DNA of 64,000 bases from Massilia sp. Root133 (lineage in GTDB: Bacteria > Pseudomonadota > Gammaproteobacteria > Burkholderiales > Burkholderiaceae_D), in the NCBI RefSeq assembly GCF_001426525.1, contig NZ_LMEW01000015.1, positions 27,072 to 91,071 on the forward strand, given 5' to 3'. A program made the translations under genes and the position numbers. Positions 19,939-28,508 of this stretch are shown piece after piece. Numbering within the stretch: position 1 is the stretch's first letter; each line of letters starts with the position of its first letter. The notes beneath the pieces are model-generated. The model saw nothing but the letters and a program-made list of their open reading frames with translations, did not search any database and had not been told where the DNA came from.

Positions 19939-21237
19939 TTACTTGGCCGCCATCGCACCCGTCGGGTGGTTCAGCAGCAGGATCCAGTACTTGGCCGTGT
20001 CGGACAGGCCGCCGCCCGCTTTCACTTGCTGGAAGGTCTCGATGGCCTTGTCCTTCTGGCCGGCTTTCGCGTAGGCCATGCCCAGGCGCAGCTTGGCTTC
20101 GTCCGGCGACTTCAGGCCGCCCTTGGCGATACCTTGCTGGATGAACGGGATGCCCTTGTCGAACTGGTCCATCGTGACGTACGCCCAGCCCAGGTTGACG
20201 AGACCAGCACCGGTCTTGGCCTTGGCGGCGCCCGCTTCGCCCGCGGCGATGTTTTTCGCATCGCTTGCGGCTTCCTTGGTGGCGCGGTCGCGCAGCTGGC
20301 GGTCCTTGGCGGCGCCGCTGCCCGTGCCCAGCACGCCGGCGGCGAAGCCCGCGTCGACGACCTTCTTCGCTTCGGTCGGGAAGCCATCCTTCATGGCCAG
20401 CTCGGCCAGTTCCGTGTAGGCGTCCGACGACATCTGCTTGACGGCCGCGAATTCGAGACGCAGCACGTCAGGAATGTTGGCGTCCTGGAAGCCCGGCTTG
20501 CGCACGATGCCGCGGCTGATCAGGTCGGTCCAGAAATCGTCGGTCGGGTAGTAGGCGGCCAGTTTTTCCAGGCCGCGCAGGTAGGCGGCGTCATCCTTGA
20601 CCTTGTTCGCGGCCGACGCGTACAGGCGCAGGTCTTCCTGGGTCGGGGTCTTGCCGGCCTGTTCCGCTGCCTGCAGCACCGGTTCCTGGGCTTTCAGCGC
20701 CGACGCGTAGTCGCCGCTCAGGTAGTACGAGCGGATCAGCGCCGAGTTGATCTGGTCCGTCGACTTGCCCGATGCCTGGATCTGCTTGTACAGCTCGATC
20801 GCCTTCGGATAATTCTTGGCGTTGTAATACATCGTGGCCAGCGCCTGCGTGAAGTTGCCCTTGTCCGCGTCCGGCAGCTTGCCCGACGCCAGGATCGCTT
20901 CCAGCGCGCCGATCGCCATCTGGTCGTCGCCCGTCGACGTGCCCAGCGACAACTTCATACGGTTCAGCACATAGGTCTCGTACGGCGTCTTGTCCGGGAA
21001 CGCTTCGGCCTGGGTGATGCGGTTCTTCACCTCGCCATAGTTCTTCGCGTCCATCAGCGGCTTGATCTGCGCCGGGTCGAGCAGCTTGTACAGTTCCGGG
21101 CGGACGGAGTCAGGCTTCGGCGCGGGCGCCTCGGCTTTCTTGTCCTGCGCCGACGCGCTGTGCATCAGGGCCGGCGCGGCGTTCAGGCCAAGGGCGGCCA
21201 GCATCATGGCAAGGCGGGCGAAACGGAATTGGGACAT
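19939..21237 (-). CDS. Exported TPR repeat protein
   Basis: 432 residues. A signal peptide (MSQFRFARLAMMLAALGLNAAPALMHSASAQ) is followed by helical repeats of tetratricopeptide type, for example LATMYYNAKNYPKAIELYKQI, SYYLSGDYASALKAQEPVL and LGMAYAKAGQKDKAIETFQQV. It is therefore probably a periplasmic scaffold protein; the partner is unknown. The ATG at 21237 has GAGG upstream and starts the signal peptide, so longer in-frame starts are rejected. It stands alone, with its own terminator. Confidence 0.88.
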   Translation of the reverse strand: MSQFRFARLAMMLAALGLNAAPALMHSASAQDKKAEAPAPKPDSVRPELYKLLDPAQIKPLMDAKNYGEVKNRITQAEAFPDKTPYETYVLNRMKLSLGTSTGDDQMAIGALEAILASGKLPDADKGNFTQALATMYYNAKNYPKAIELYKQIQASGKSTDQINSALIRSYYLSGDYASALKAQEPVLQAAEQAGKTPTQEDLRLYASAANKVKDDAAYLRGLEKLAAYYPTDDFWTDLISRGIVRKPGFQDANIPDVLRLEFAAVKQMSSDAYTELAELAMKDGFPTEAKKVVDAGFAAGVLGTGSGAAKDRQLRDRATKEAASDAKNIAAGEAGAAKAKTGAGLVNLGWAYVTMDQFDKGIPFIQQGIAKGGLKSPDEAKLRLGMAYAKAGQKDKAIETFQQVKAGGGLSDTAKYWILLLNHPTGAMAAK

Positions 21238-21431
21238 TGAAAAATCCTCTCTTAATGACGATAAAATTGCACCGCTCAGTGGCTGTAATGGCTTCAAATG
21301 CATACGCCGACGGTGCTGGTGCCGATCTCGGACAAAGCGTGCATTGTCCCACAAACTGCTGACGGGCGTGGCAATTGTGCCCCAGCCGTGCGACGTCGGT
21401 ATGCGGCGTTACAAGTGGTTACCCGACGCGG

Positions 21432-22916
21432 TCAAAAGCCGGGCACCGGACACTGCCCCGTCGCCTCGATGTCGCCGGCCAGCCAGGACCGGACCGCGTC
21501 CAGCGCGGGCGGTGCGAAGCCATAAGTCATCAGCGCGGGCGCCGCGACGTCGAGCGCCTGGTACGGATTCCACAGCGCGAGGTGCAGATCCGGCGTCCAC
21601 GTGGCTCGCGCGTGCGCGCCGTAGCGGCGGCGCGACGTCGACGCGAGGATCGTGAAGCGGCCGTCGTCCGGCAGCGCATGCCAGTCGAACGTTTCCGCAT
21701 CCGCGAACGTCACGAGGTCCACGTCGAACAGCGTCGCCAGCATCGCCGCGATGGCGCTGGCCGGCACGCCCGCTTCCGACACGCCGTCGCTGACCACGTC
21801 CTGGCGCGCGACGAGGCGCACCTTGCTGCCCGGTGCGGGACGCTGTGGATTGCCACGCGCCGTGAGCGCCCGGCGCCACGCGTCCGCCATCAGCGCGCGG
21901 TCGGCGTCTTCGGTCGCGTACTGCACGGCGCCGGCCGGATGGGCGCGCGCGAGGCGGTCCAGGCGTGCCAGGCGCGCATGCACGTCGGCCAGCGGCAGGC
22001 GGCCGTCCCCGATGGCGGCCGCGATCGCCGCGATCGTGCGTTCCTGTGTGTCGCGGCTGCCGATGGCCATCACCATGTCCGCGCCGGCCCTCAGCGCGTT
22101 CACGGCGGCGTCGCCGGCATCGTACCGGTGCGCGATCGCGTGCATGTCCATGCCGTCCGTGATGATCACGCCGTCGTAGCGCCACTCGGTGCGCAGCAGG
22201 TCGTGCAGGATCGCGCGCGACATCGTGGCCGGATTGTCGGCGTCGAGGGCGGGGTAGACGATGTGCGCCGTCATCACGGCCGGCGCGTGCGGCGCGGCCG
22301 TGCGGAACGGCGCGAATTCGAAGCGCTCCAGTTCCTGCAAGGGTTTGTCGACCGTCGGCAGGTCGCGGTGCGAATCGACGTGCGTGTCGCCGTGGCCGGG
22401 GAAGTGCTTGACGCAGCAGGCCACGCCTTCGCTGTCGCTGCCGGCCATCCACGCGAGCGCGAGGGCCGTGGCGCGATCCGGATCGGCGCCGAACGAGCGC
22501 TCCGCGATGACGGGATTGCGCGGGTTGTTGTTCAGGTCCAGCACGGGCGCGAAGTTCCAGTTGAAGCCCAGCGCGCGGATCGCGCGCGCGACGGCCGCGC
22601 CCACGTCGCGCGCGAGCGGTTCGTCGCCCGCCGCGCCGAGCGCCATCGCGGACGGCGGCGGCGGCACCCACAGCGCGCGCACGACGGCGCCGCCTTCCTG
22701 GTCGAGCGCGATCAGCGCGTGCTCGCCCATCGCATCTTTCAAGTCGCTCGTGAAACGCGTGAGCTGCGCGGCGTCCGTCATGTTCTGGCGGAACAGGCAC
22801 GCGCCGCGGATGCGGTTGGCGCGGATGAAGTCGGCCGTGTCGGCGTCGAGTGCCGTGCCGAACAGCCGGATCATGATCAGGCGGCCGGCCAGCTGGCGAA
22901 GGTCGTTCGTGGGCAT
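21432..22916 (-). CDS. nagZ: Glycoside hydrolase family 3 beta-N-acetylhexosaminidase
   Basis: A 494-residue GH3 enzyme that releases N-acetylglucosamine from muropeptides or chito-oligomers. The barrel shows GACLFRQN, ALDQEGGAVVR, FNWNFAPVLDLN and the NagZ signature KHFPGHGDTHVDSH (residues about 168-181, with the His of the Asp-His dyad). The predicted nucleophile Asp lies in VIITDGMDMHAI. A C-terminal extension of about 150 residues beyond the catalytic barrel makes it longer than the 340-residue E. coli NagZ. It is the last gene of the nag operon, 9 bp after the SIS gene. Confidence 0.9.
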   Translation of the reverse strand: MPTNDLRQLAGRLIMIRLFGTALDADTADFIRANRIRGACLFRQNMTDAAQLTRFTSDLKDAMGEHALIALDQEGGAVVRALWVPPPPSAMALGAAGDEPLARDVGAAVARAIRALGFNWNFAPVLDLNNNPRNPVIAERSFGADPDRATALALAWMAGSDSEGVACCVKHFPGHGDTHVDSHRDLPTVDKPLQELERFEFAPFRTAAPHAPAVMTAHIVYPALDADNPATMSRAILHDLLRTEWRYDGVIITDGMDMHAIAHRYDAGDAAVNALRAGADMVMAIGSRDTQERTIAAIAAAIGDGRLPLADVHARLARLDRLARAHPAGAVQYATEDADRALMADAWRRALTARGNPQRPAPGSKVRLVARQDVVSDGVSEAGVPASAIAAMLATLFDVDLVTFADAETFDWHALPDDGRFTILASTSRRRYGAHARATWTPDLHLALWNPYQALDVAAPALMTYGFAPPALDAVRSWLAGDIEATGQCPVPGF

Positions 22917-22925
22917 CAGTGCGGC

Positions 22926-23948
22926 TCAGTGTGTTTTCGTGACTTTGTTCAGGTGGCGCGGCTTGTCCGGATCGAGTCCGCGCGCTTTCGACAGGTGCGC
23001 CGCCATCACGTAGAACGCGTTGATCGCGACGATCGGGTCGAGGTCCGCGCAGGTCGACACGGGCAGGTCGAGGTCGCGCGAGGCGATGTCGGCCGGCGCC
23101 GCGAGCAGCACGCGGGCGCCGCGGCCGCGCATCTCGTCGGCCAGCGCGACGAGACCCGCTTGCGCCGGGCCCCGCGTCGCGAAGATCAGCAGCGGATAGC
23201 CCTCGTCGATCAGCGCCATCGGGCCATGCTTGATTTCCGCGCCGGAGAACGCTTCCGCCTGCAGCGCCGACGTCTCCTTGAATTTCAGCGCCGCTTCCAG
23301 CGCGATCGGGAAGCTGATGCCGCGGCCCACGACCATGATGTTGCGCGCCGGCGCCAACACCTCGAGTGCCGCCGACCAGTCGGTCCGCGCGGCCTGGCGC
23401 AGCGCGTCCGGCAGGGCGGCCAGGCCGTCCTTCAACTCTGCATCCTGCTGCCATTCCGCGACGAGGCGCGCGCCGGCCGTCAGGCTCGTGATGAAACTCT
23501 TCGTCGCGGCGACGCTGTGCTCCTTCCCGGCCCGAAGCGGCAGCGCCCATTCGGCCGCGCGTGCGAGCGGCGAATCGATGTCGTTCACGAGCGCCACGGT
23601 CGTCGCGCCGCCCTGGCGGAAGTAGCGGATCGGTTCGACGACGTCCGGGCTCTGGCCCGATTGCGAGATCGATATGGCCAGTGTGCCGGACGCCTGCAGC
23701 GGCGCCTTGTACAACGTGACGAGCGACATCGGCAGCGACGTCACGAGACGGCCCATGCGCGCCATGATCAGGTAGGCGAGGTAGCTGGACGCGTGGTCCG
23801 AACTGCCGCGCGCCACCGTCACCGCGTTATGGAAGGAGGCGCCCCGCAGGTGGTGGCCCAGCGCGGCGTAGCGGTCGGCGTCGTTGGCCAGCTGCAGGGC
23901 GACGCAGTCGGCCGCGGACACGGCTTCTTCAAGCATCAGCGAGGTCAC
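22926..23948 (-). CDS. SIS-domain glucosamine-6-phosphate deaminase (NagB-II type)
   Basis: 340 residues with two SIS domains, like the isomerase half of GlmS. It opens MTSLMLEEAVSAAD, contains VARGSSDHASSYLAYL, ISISQSGQSPDVVE and GRGISFPIALEAALKFKETSALQAEAFSGAEIKHGP, and ends with the family tail PRHLNKVTKTH. NagB-II enzymes deaminate glucosamine-6-phosphate to fructose-6-phosphate in bacteria that lack classical NagB. The operon context with nagA supports this. The start is GTG at 23948, with AGGAG 6 nt upstream, so the gene overlaps nagA by 20 bp (translational coupling). Confidence 0.9.
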   Translation of the reverse strand: MTSLMLEEAVSAADCVALQLANDADRYAALGHHLRGASFHNAVTVARGSSDHASSYLAYLIMARMGRLVTSLPMSLVTLYKAPLQASGTLAISISQSGQSPDVVEPIRYFRQGGATTVALVNDIDSPLARAAEWALPLRAGKEHSVAATKSFITSLTAGARLVAEWQQDAELKDGLAALPDALRQAARTDWSAALEVLAPARNIMVVGRGISFPIALEAALKFKETSALQAEAFSGAEIKHGPMALIDEGYPLLIFATRGPAQAGLVALADEMRGRGARVLLAAPADIASRDLDLPVSTCADLDPIVAINAFYVMAAHLSKARGLDPDKPRHLNKVTKTH

Positions 23949-25038
23949 ACTGTTCTCCTTCGATATGAACGGTTTTCAGGTTCAGGTCGCGGTCGAGCAC
24001 GACGAGGTCGGCGAAGCAGCCCGGCGCGATGCGGCCGCGGCGCGTTTCGCCCAGGTAGTCGGCGGCGTTCGTCGACACGCGGCGCGCGGCGTCGGCGAGA
24101 TCGAGGCCGATCGAGACGAGGTTGCGCAGCGCCTGGTCCATCGTCAGCGTGCTGCCTGCCAGTGTGCCGTCCGCGAGGCGCACGCCGCCCATGCATTTGT
24201 GGACGACCTGGCGGCCCAGCATGTACTGGCCATCGGGCATGCCCGCGGCGGCCGTGGAATCCGTCACGCAGTACAGGTGCGGGATGCAGCGCAGCGCCGT
24301 GCGGATCGCGCCCGGATGCACGTGCAACAGGTCGGGAATGATCTCCGCGTACTGCGCATGCGCGAGCGCGGCGCCCACCATGCCGGGATCGCGGTGGTGC
24401 AGGCCCGGCATCGCGTTGAACAAATGCGTGAAGCCGGCCGCGCCGTGCTCCAGCGCGCGCACGCCGTCGTCGTAGTTGCCGTTCGTGTGGCCGATCTGCA
24501 CGCGGATGCCGGCGTCCGCCAGCTGCCGCACGAGAGGCAGGTGGCCGTCGATCTCGGGCGCCACGGTGATCAGCCGCATCGGTGCCTGCGCGTTGAATCG
24601 CTCCACTTCCGCCATCGTCGCTTCGCGTGCGAACGGCGGCTGCGCGCCCAGCTTGCCCGAGTTGATGTACGGACCTTCCAGGTGCACGCCGAGGATGCGC
24701 GCTTCGTCCTTGCCGCGCTGCTCGCACGCGGTGCCGATGGCGGCGAGCGCGCGGTCGATGTCGTCCAGCGGCGCCGTCATCGTCGTGGCCAGCAGGCTCG
24801 TCGTGCCGTGCCGCGCATGCAAGCGGGCGATCACGTGCGGCGCGTCGCCGCCTTCCATCATGTCGCGTCCCGCGCCGCCGTGCACGTGCAGGTCGATGAA
24901 GCCGGGCAGGATGTAGTCGTCCTTGTTCGATGCCGGATCGGCCGCGTCGCCTTCGATGGCGGCGATCGTCGTCGTGCCGTCTTCGATGACGATGCGGCCG
25001 CGGATCCAGCCGTCCGGAGTCAGGATATTGCCTTGCAT
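23929..25038 (-). CDS. nagA: N-acetylglucosamine-6-phosphate deacetylase
   Basis: A 369-residue amidohydrolase that converts GlcNAc-6-phosphate to GlcN-6-phosphate plus acetate. Visible motifs are LPGFIDLHVHGGAGRDMMEG (metal HxH), GVHLEGPYINSGKLGAQPP (metal Glu), QIGHTNGNYDDG, THLFNAM, and VTDSTAAAGMPDGQY with the catalytic Asp. AAGGA lies 6 nt before the ATG at 25038. The kinase stop overlaps an upstream ATG at 25053 (ATGA), but that start has no ribosome-binding site. Confidence 0.95.
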   Translation of the reverse strand: MQGNILTPDGWIRGRIVIEDGTTTIAAIEGDAADPASNKDDYILPGFIDLHVHGGAGRDMMEGGDAPHVIARLHARHGTTSLLATTMTAPLDDIDRALAAIGTACEQRGKDEARILGVHLEGPYINSGKLGAQPPFAREATMAEVERFNAQAPMRLITVAPEIDGHLPLVRQLADAGIRVQIGHTNGNYDDGVRALEHGAAGFTHLFNAMPGLHHRDPGMVGAALAHAQYAEIIPDLLHVHPGAIRTALRCIPHLYCVTDSTAAAGMPDGQYMLGRQVVHKCMGGVRLADGTLAGSTLTMDQALRNLVSIGLDLADAARRVSTNAADYLGETRRGRIAPGCFADLVVLDRDLNLKTVHIEGEQCDLADA

Positions 25039-25049
25039 GGTGGGTCCTT

Positions 25050-25925
25050 TCATGCCGCGACGTGCAGCTCGATCATCCGTAATGCGCCGCGCGCGGAATC
25101 GCCTTCCGGCGCGCGGGCGCGGGCCGCGAGCGCGGGCGGGAGCCAGTCGCGCAGGGCGCTCCCCAGGCCGCCGCACAGCGCGAGGGGGAGACGCTCGTCC
25201 GGGTCGAGCGCGCGGGCGATGGCGGCCGCTTCCTCGCCGGCCTTCACCAGGATGGCGCGCGCGGCCGGATCGTCCGCGTGCTGCAGCACGAGCGGCGCGA
25301 GCGTGGCGTACGTCGTCTGCGTGGCCTGGCCGAGCCAGACCTGGATCGCGGCGCGGTTGCCGCCGCAGGCGTCGATAACGGCGTCGGCGAACGCGCTGCC
25401 GGGCCGGCGTCCGTCGAGCACCTGTTCGATATGGTTGATGGCGGCGAGGCCGATCCAGCCCCCGCTCGCTTCGTCGCCGGCGGGGAAGCCCCAGCCGCCC
25501 ACTTCGCGCCGCGTGCCGTCGGGCTGCAGCACTTCGCCGACGCTGCCCGTGCCGATGGCGACGATGGCGCCGGGACGGCCGCCGTGCGCGCCCAAAAGGG
25601 TAGAAAAAGCATCGGTTTCGAGGCGCAGCGCGGCGTAGCCGGGATCGGCGTCCACGAACGCCTGCGCCCACTGGCGATTGTGCACGCCGGCGAGGCCGAG
25701 GCCGATGGCGATGCGGTCAAGCGAAGGTTGTTCGATGCCGGCCGCGGCGAAGGCCTGGGCGGCGGCGTCCTGGACGGAAGCCCAGGCGCGGGCGATGCCC
25801 AGGCCGAGGCCGGACGGGCCGCTGGCGCCCTGGGCCAGTTCGACGACACCGTGGGGAGAAATCCGCGCAAGGCGCACGCGGGTGCCGGTGCCGCCGCCGT
25901 CGACGCCGATGAGATAGTCGATCAT
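25050..25925 (-). CDS. N-acetylglucosamine kinase, BadF/BadG/BcrA ATPase family
   Basis: A 291-residue sugar kinase of the ASKHA fold. The phosphate-1 motif is YLIGVDGGGTGTRVRLA at the N-terminus, followed by GASGPSGLGLG, AIGTGSVG (phosphate 2) and LALCGGLGSAL (adenosine motif). Its place as first gene of the nag operon supports phosphorylation of N-acetylglucosamine (or glucosamine) to the 6-phosphate used by NagA. The promoter lies 29 bp upstream. Confidence 0.88.
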   Translation of the reverse strand: MIDYLIGVDGGGTGTRVRLARISPHGVVELAQGASGPSGLGLGIARAWASVQDAAAQAFAAAGIEQPSLDRIAIGLGLAGVHNRQWAQAFVDADPGYAALRLETDAFSTLLGAHGGRPGAIVAIGTGSVGEVLQPDGTRREVGGWGFPAGDEASGGWIGLAAINHIEQVLDGRRPGSAFADAVIDACGGNRAAIQVWLGQATQTTYATLAPLVLQHADDPAARAILVKAGEEAAAIARALDPDERLPLALCGGLGSALRDWLPPALAARARAPEGDSARGALRMIELHVAA

Positions 25926-25953
25926 ATGAGTGCTGTGCCGGGAAGGTCAGGGC

Positions 25954-25982
25954 ACTATAGGCAGCACTGATAGGCTTGTCAA
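25954..25982 (-). promoter_or_regulatory. Near-consensus sigma70 promoter of the nag operon
   Basis: Read on the minus strand, a perfect TTGACA (25977-25982) and TATAGT (25954-25959) are 17 bp apart. The -10 ends 29 bases before the kinase start codon. Confidence 0.85.
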
Positions 25983-25984
25983 CA

Positions 25985-26004
25985 GGTATTTAATTGGTAT
26001 TGTC
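25985..26004. promoter_or_regulatory. Tandem GGTATT elements beside the nag promoter
   Basis: GGTATTTAATTGGTATTGTC lies immediately upstream of the nag -35 box. Two further GGTATTG copies occur at about 26074-26094 in the end of the AI-2E gene, and TTGGTATC occurs before the GntR gene. They may be binding sites of a GntR-type regulator. Confidence 0.35.
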
Positions 26005-27108
26005 GGTCCGGTCGGCAGAGGCGGAATTGGTCTCGTCCGTGCTGCTGTAGACATCCATGTTGACTGATGAATTGGTATTGAAGGCGGTATTGTCGCGCAG
26101 CCATTCGAACAGGATCGCCATCATGAACGGACCGACGAACAGGCCGATCACACCCAGGGTCGAGACACCGCCGAGAAGGCCGAACAGCACGGCGAGGAAC
26201 GGCAGGTTGACGCGCCGGCCGATCAGCTTCGGGCGGATGAATTTATCGACGAGGAACAGTTCGAACGCGCCCCAGCAGAACAGGCCCAGCGCGGCGCCGG
26301 AATGGCCCTGGCCCAGCAGCAGCAGCGAGACGAGCGAGAACGACAGCGGCGCGCCGCCCGGCACGAGCGCGAAATACCCCGTGAGCACGCCCAGCAGCGC
26401 CGGCGCCGGCGCGCCCGCGATGGCGTAGGCGGCGCCGAGCACGCAGCCCTCGAGGATGGCGACGGAGACGAGGCCCAGCGCCGTGCCGCGCACGGACAGG
26501 GGGAACACGCGGCGCAGCATCGGATACTGGCGCGGCAGCGCGCGCATGCCGGCCGTGTCGACGTGGTGGATGGCGGCGGGGCCGTGCAGGTACAGGACGA
26601 ACAGGGTGAGCAGGGCGAGGAACAGGTACAGCGCATTCGCGAGGATCGTCGAGCCCCACAGGCGCGCGGCGCCCGTCAGGTGCGGGGCGAAATCGCCGGC
26701 CGCGCTGCCGACGAGGCGGTTCAAGCCGCCGGGCAGGGCAAGGTGTTCGTTCCACCACTGGACCGCGTGTTCGGCCACCATCGGCAGGTGCGCGATCCAG
26801 ACGGGGACGGGGATGCCCGTCTCGTTGGCGCGGGCCAGGAGGCGCTGCACGCCGGCCAGTTCGCCGCCCAGCGTATTCAGCAACAGGATGGATGGACCGA
26901 CGAAACCGAGGATCAGCAGGCCCACGAGGCAGGCCGCGCTGGCGGCCGGCGGCCAGCCGCGGCGCTGCAGGTGGACGTGCGCGGGCCAGGTGATCACGGC
27001 GAGCAGGCCGGCCCAGGCCAGCGCGCCGAGGAAGTGCTGCAGGAGGACGGCCAGCGCCAGCGCGAACAGCGCCGGCACGAGAAGTCTGGGGGCGCGCCGG
27101 TCCGTCAT
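25990..27108 (-). CDS. AI-2E family transporter (permease)
   Basis: A 372-residue inner-membrane protein of the YdiK/PerM/TqsA family, with seven to eight hydrophobic segments (for example [78 protein letters not shown]). Family members export small solutes or AI-2; the substrate here is unknown. The ATG at 27108 overlaps the htpX stop (ATGA), so the two are translationally coupled. The C-terminal ~35 residues are a hydrophilic Asn/Thr/Ser-rich tail ([10 protein letters not shown]...DRTDNTN) encoded by the DNA holding the GGTATTG repeats. Confidence 0.85.
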   Translation of the reverse strand: MTDRRAPRLLVPALFALALAVLLQHFLGALAWAGLLAVITWPAHVHLQRRGWPPAASAACLVGLLILGFVGPSILLLNTLGGELAGVQRLLARANETGIPVPVWIAHLPMVAEHAVQWWNEHLALPGGLNRLVGSAAGDFAPHLTGAARLWGSTILANALYLFLALLTLFVLYLHGPAAIHHVDTAGMRALPRQYPMLRRVFPLSVRGTALGLVSVAILEGCVLGAAYAIAGAPAPALLGVLTGYFALVPGGAPLSFSLVSLLLLGQGHSGAALGLFCWGAFELFLVDKFIRPKLIGRRVNLPFLAVLFGLLGGVSTLGVIGLFVGPFMMAILFEWLRDNTAFNTNSSVNMDVYSSTDETNSASADRTDNTN

Positions 27109-27974
27109 GCCTGCTGCAAGGCCGCGATGCGGTCCTCGCACGACGGGTGGCTGCTGAACAGGGCCAGCATGCCGCCGCCGGCGATACCCGCTGCGGCCAG
27201 GTTCTTCGGCAGGTCGGCGTGATCCAGGCCGCCCAGGCGACGGAGCGCGGCGATCATCGGGCGCGGCGTGCCCATGATCCGGGCGGCGCCGCGGTCGGCG
27301 CGGTATTCGCGCTGGCGCGAGAACCAGGCCACGATGATGCTGGCCACGAGGCCGAACAGCAGGTCGCACACGACCGACGTGATCGTGAACGCGATGCCGG
27401 GACCGCGCTCCTCGCCGTCGCGGCGCAGGAACTGGTCGACAAAGTACGCGACGACGCGCGCCAGGAAGATCACGAACGTGTTCACGACGCCCTGGATCAG
27501 CGTAAGCGTCACCATGTCGCCGTTCGCGACGTGCGCCACTTCGTGCGCGAGCACCGCTTCCACTTCATCGTGCGTCATCGACGTGAGCAGGCCGGTCGAC
27601 ACGGCGACGAGCGACGCGTTCTTCGTCGCGCCGGTCGCGAATGCGTTCGGCGCGCCTTCGTAGATCGCGACTTCCGGCAGCGCGATGCCGGCCTTCTGCG
27701 CCTGGCGCGCGACGGTGTCGAGCAGCCAGCGCTCGGTGGGGTTGGACGGCTGCGCGATCACGCGCGCACCGGTCGACCATTTCGCGATGGGCTTCGACAG
27801 CCACAGCGAAATGAAGGCGCCGCCGAAGCCCATCAGGCCGGCGAAGACGAGCAGGGCGCCCAGGTTCAGGCCCTTGGCCGTCAGGTATTGGTTAACGCCC
27901 AGCAGGCTCGCCGTGATGCCAAGCACGAGCATGATGGCGAGGTTGGTGGCAAGGAAAAGCAGGATGCGTTTCAT
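27105..27974 (-). CDS. htpX: Membrane zinc protease HtpX
   Basis: A 289-residue M48 peptidase that degrades damaged membrane proteins. Two N-terminal membrane helices ([21 protein letters not shown] and [21 protein letters not shown]) precede the catalytic [16 protein letters not shown], with HExxH zinc ligands. Two more hydrophobic segments and the third ligand region [14 protein letters not shown] follow. It ends [14 protein letters not shown], as in E. coli HtpX. The start ATG is at 27974. On the minus strand TTGACC, about 60 bp upstream, could be part of a promoter. It forms an operon with the AI-2E gene. Confidence 0.95.
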   Translation of the reverse strand: MKRILLFLATNLAIMLVLGITASLLGVNQYLTAKGLNLGALLVFAGLMGFGGAFISLWLSKPIAKWSTGARVIAQPSNPTERWLLDTVARQAQKAGIALPEVAIYEGAPNAFATGATKNASLVAVSTGLLTSMTHDEVEAVLAHEVAHVANGDMVTLTLIQGVVNTFVIFLARVVAYFVDQFLRRDGEERGPGIAFTITSVVCDLLFGLVASIIVAWFSRQREYRADRGAARIMGTPRPMIAALRRLGGLDHADLPKNLAAAGIAGGGMLALFSSHPSCEDRIAALQQA

Positions 27975-28097
27975 GGTCGTATCTCTCATCAATAACAAGA
28001 ATCGCGGCGCAAGCGGCCGTGGTCAAGGCGAAGGATAGGACAAGGAGGCATCTTGGAAAAGCGAAGTAAACAGAAGGATTTCTTCGAAAAAATGGAA

Positions 28098-28508
28098 TTA
28101 TAACTGACGCACGTCGACGGGCGGGTTGTCCCAGTCGTCATCGCGGCCGTTCAGGTACGTGACGGGCAGCGCGGCGCGTGCGTCGGCCGCCAGGTCGTCC
28201 AGGCAGTGTACGCTGACCGCCACATACTCTCCCCAGCGCGGCGACGTGCCCGTGCCGAACGGCCGGATGCCGCACGTGGCGCAGAACAGGTGGCGTTCCG
28301 TGCGCGTGTTGCAGCGGTATTCCGTCAGCGCGCCGGCGCCATGCAGAAGGCGGAACGCGGCCGCGGGCACGATCGCCGCCCAGTTGCGCTGCTTGGTGCA
28401 GAGACTGCAATTGCAGACGATCGTGCCCCGATCGAGGTCGATGTCGGCCGCGAAGCGCACGGCGCCGCAATGGCAGCTGCCGTGCCAGGTGCGCACGCCG
28501 CCCGTCAT
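28098..28508 (-). CDS. GFA family (Mss4-like) zinc protein
   Basis: A 136-residue protein of the glutathione-dependent formaldehyde-activating (GFA/CENP-V) family. The zinc ligands are visible: HGSCHCGAVRFA (C-x-C), CNCSLC (C-x-C-x2-C) and FCATCGIRPFGTG (C-x2-C). Members are mostly uncharacterised; a thiol-adduct or glutathione role is family-level knowledge only. Its ATG overlaps the stop of the preceding hydrolase gene (ATGA), so it is co-translated with it. Confidence 0.9.
   Translation of the reverse strand: MTGGVRTWHGSCHCGAVRFAADIDLDRGTIVCNCSLCTKQRNWAAIVPAAAFRLLHGAGALTEYRCNTRTERHLFCATCGIRPFGTGTSPRWGEYVAVSVHCLDDLAADARAALPVTYLNGRDDDWDNPPVDVRQL

Noticed and set aside
21375..24341. 988-codon plus-strand frame across the nag genes
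   Set aside because: It runs antisense to nagZ, the SIS deaminase gene and part of nagA, all of which have intact catalytic motifs. The composition is Arg/Val/His-rich shadow sequence.
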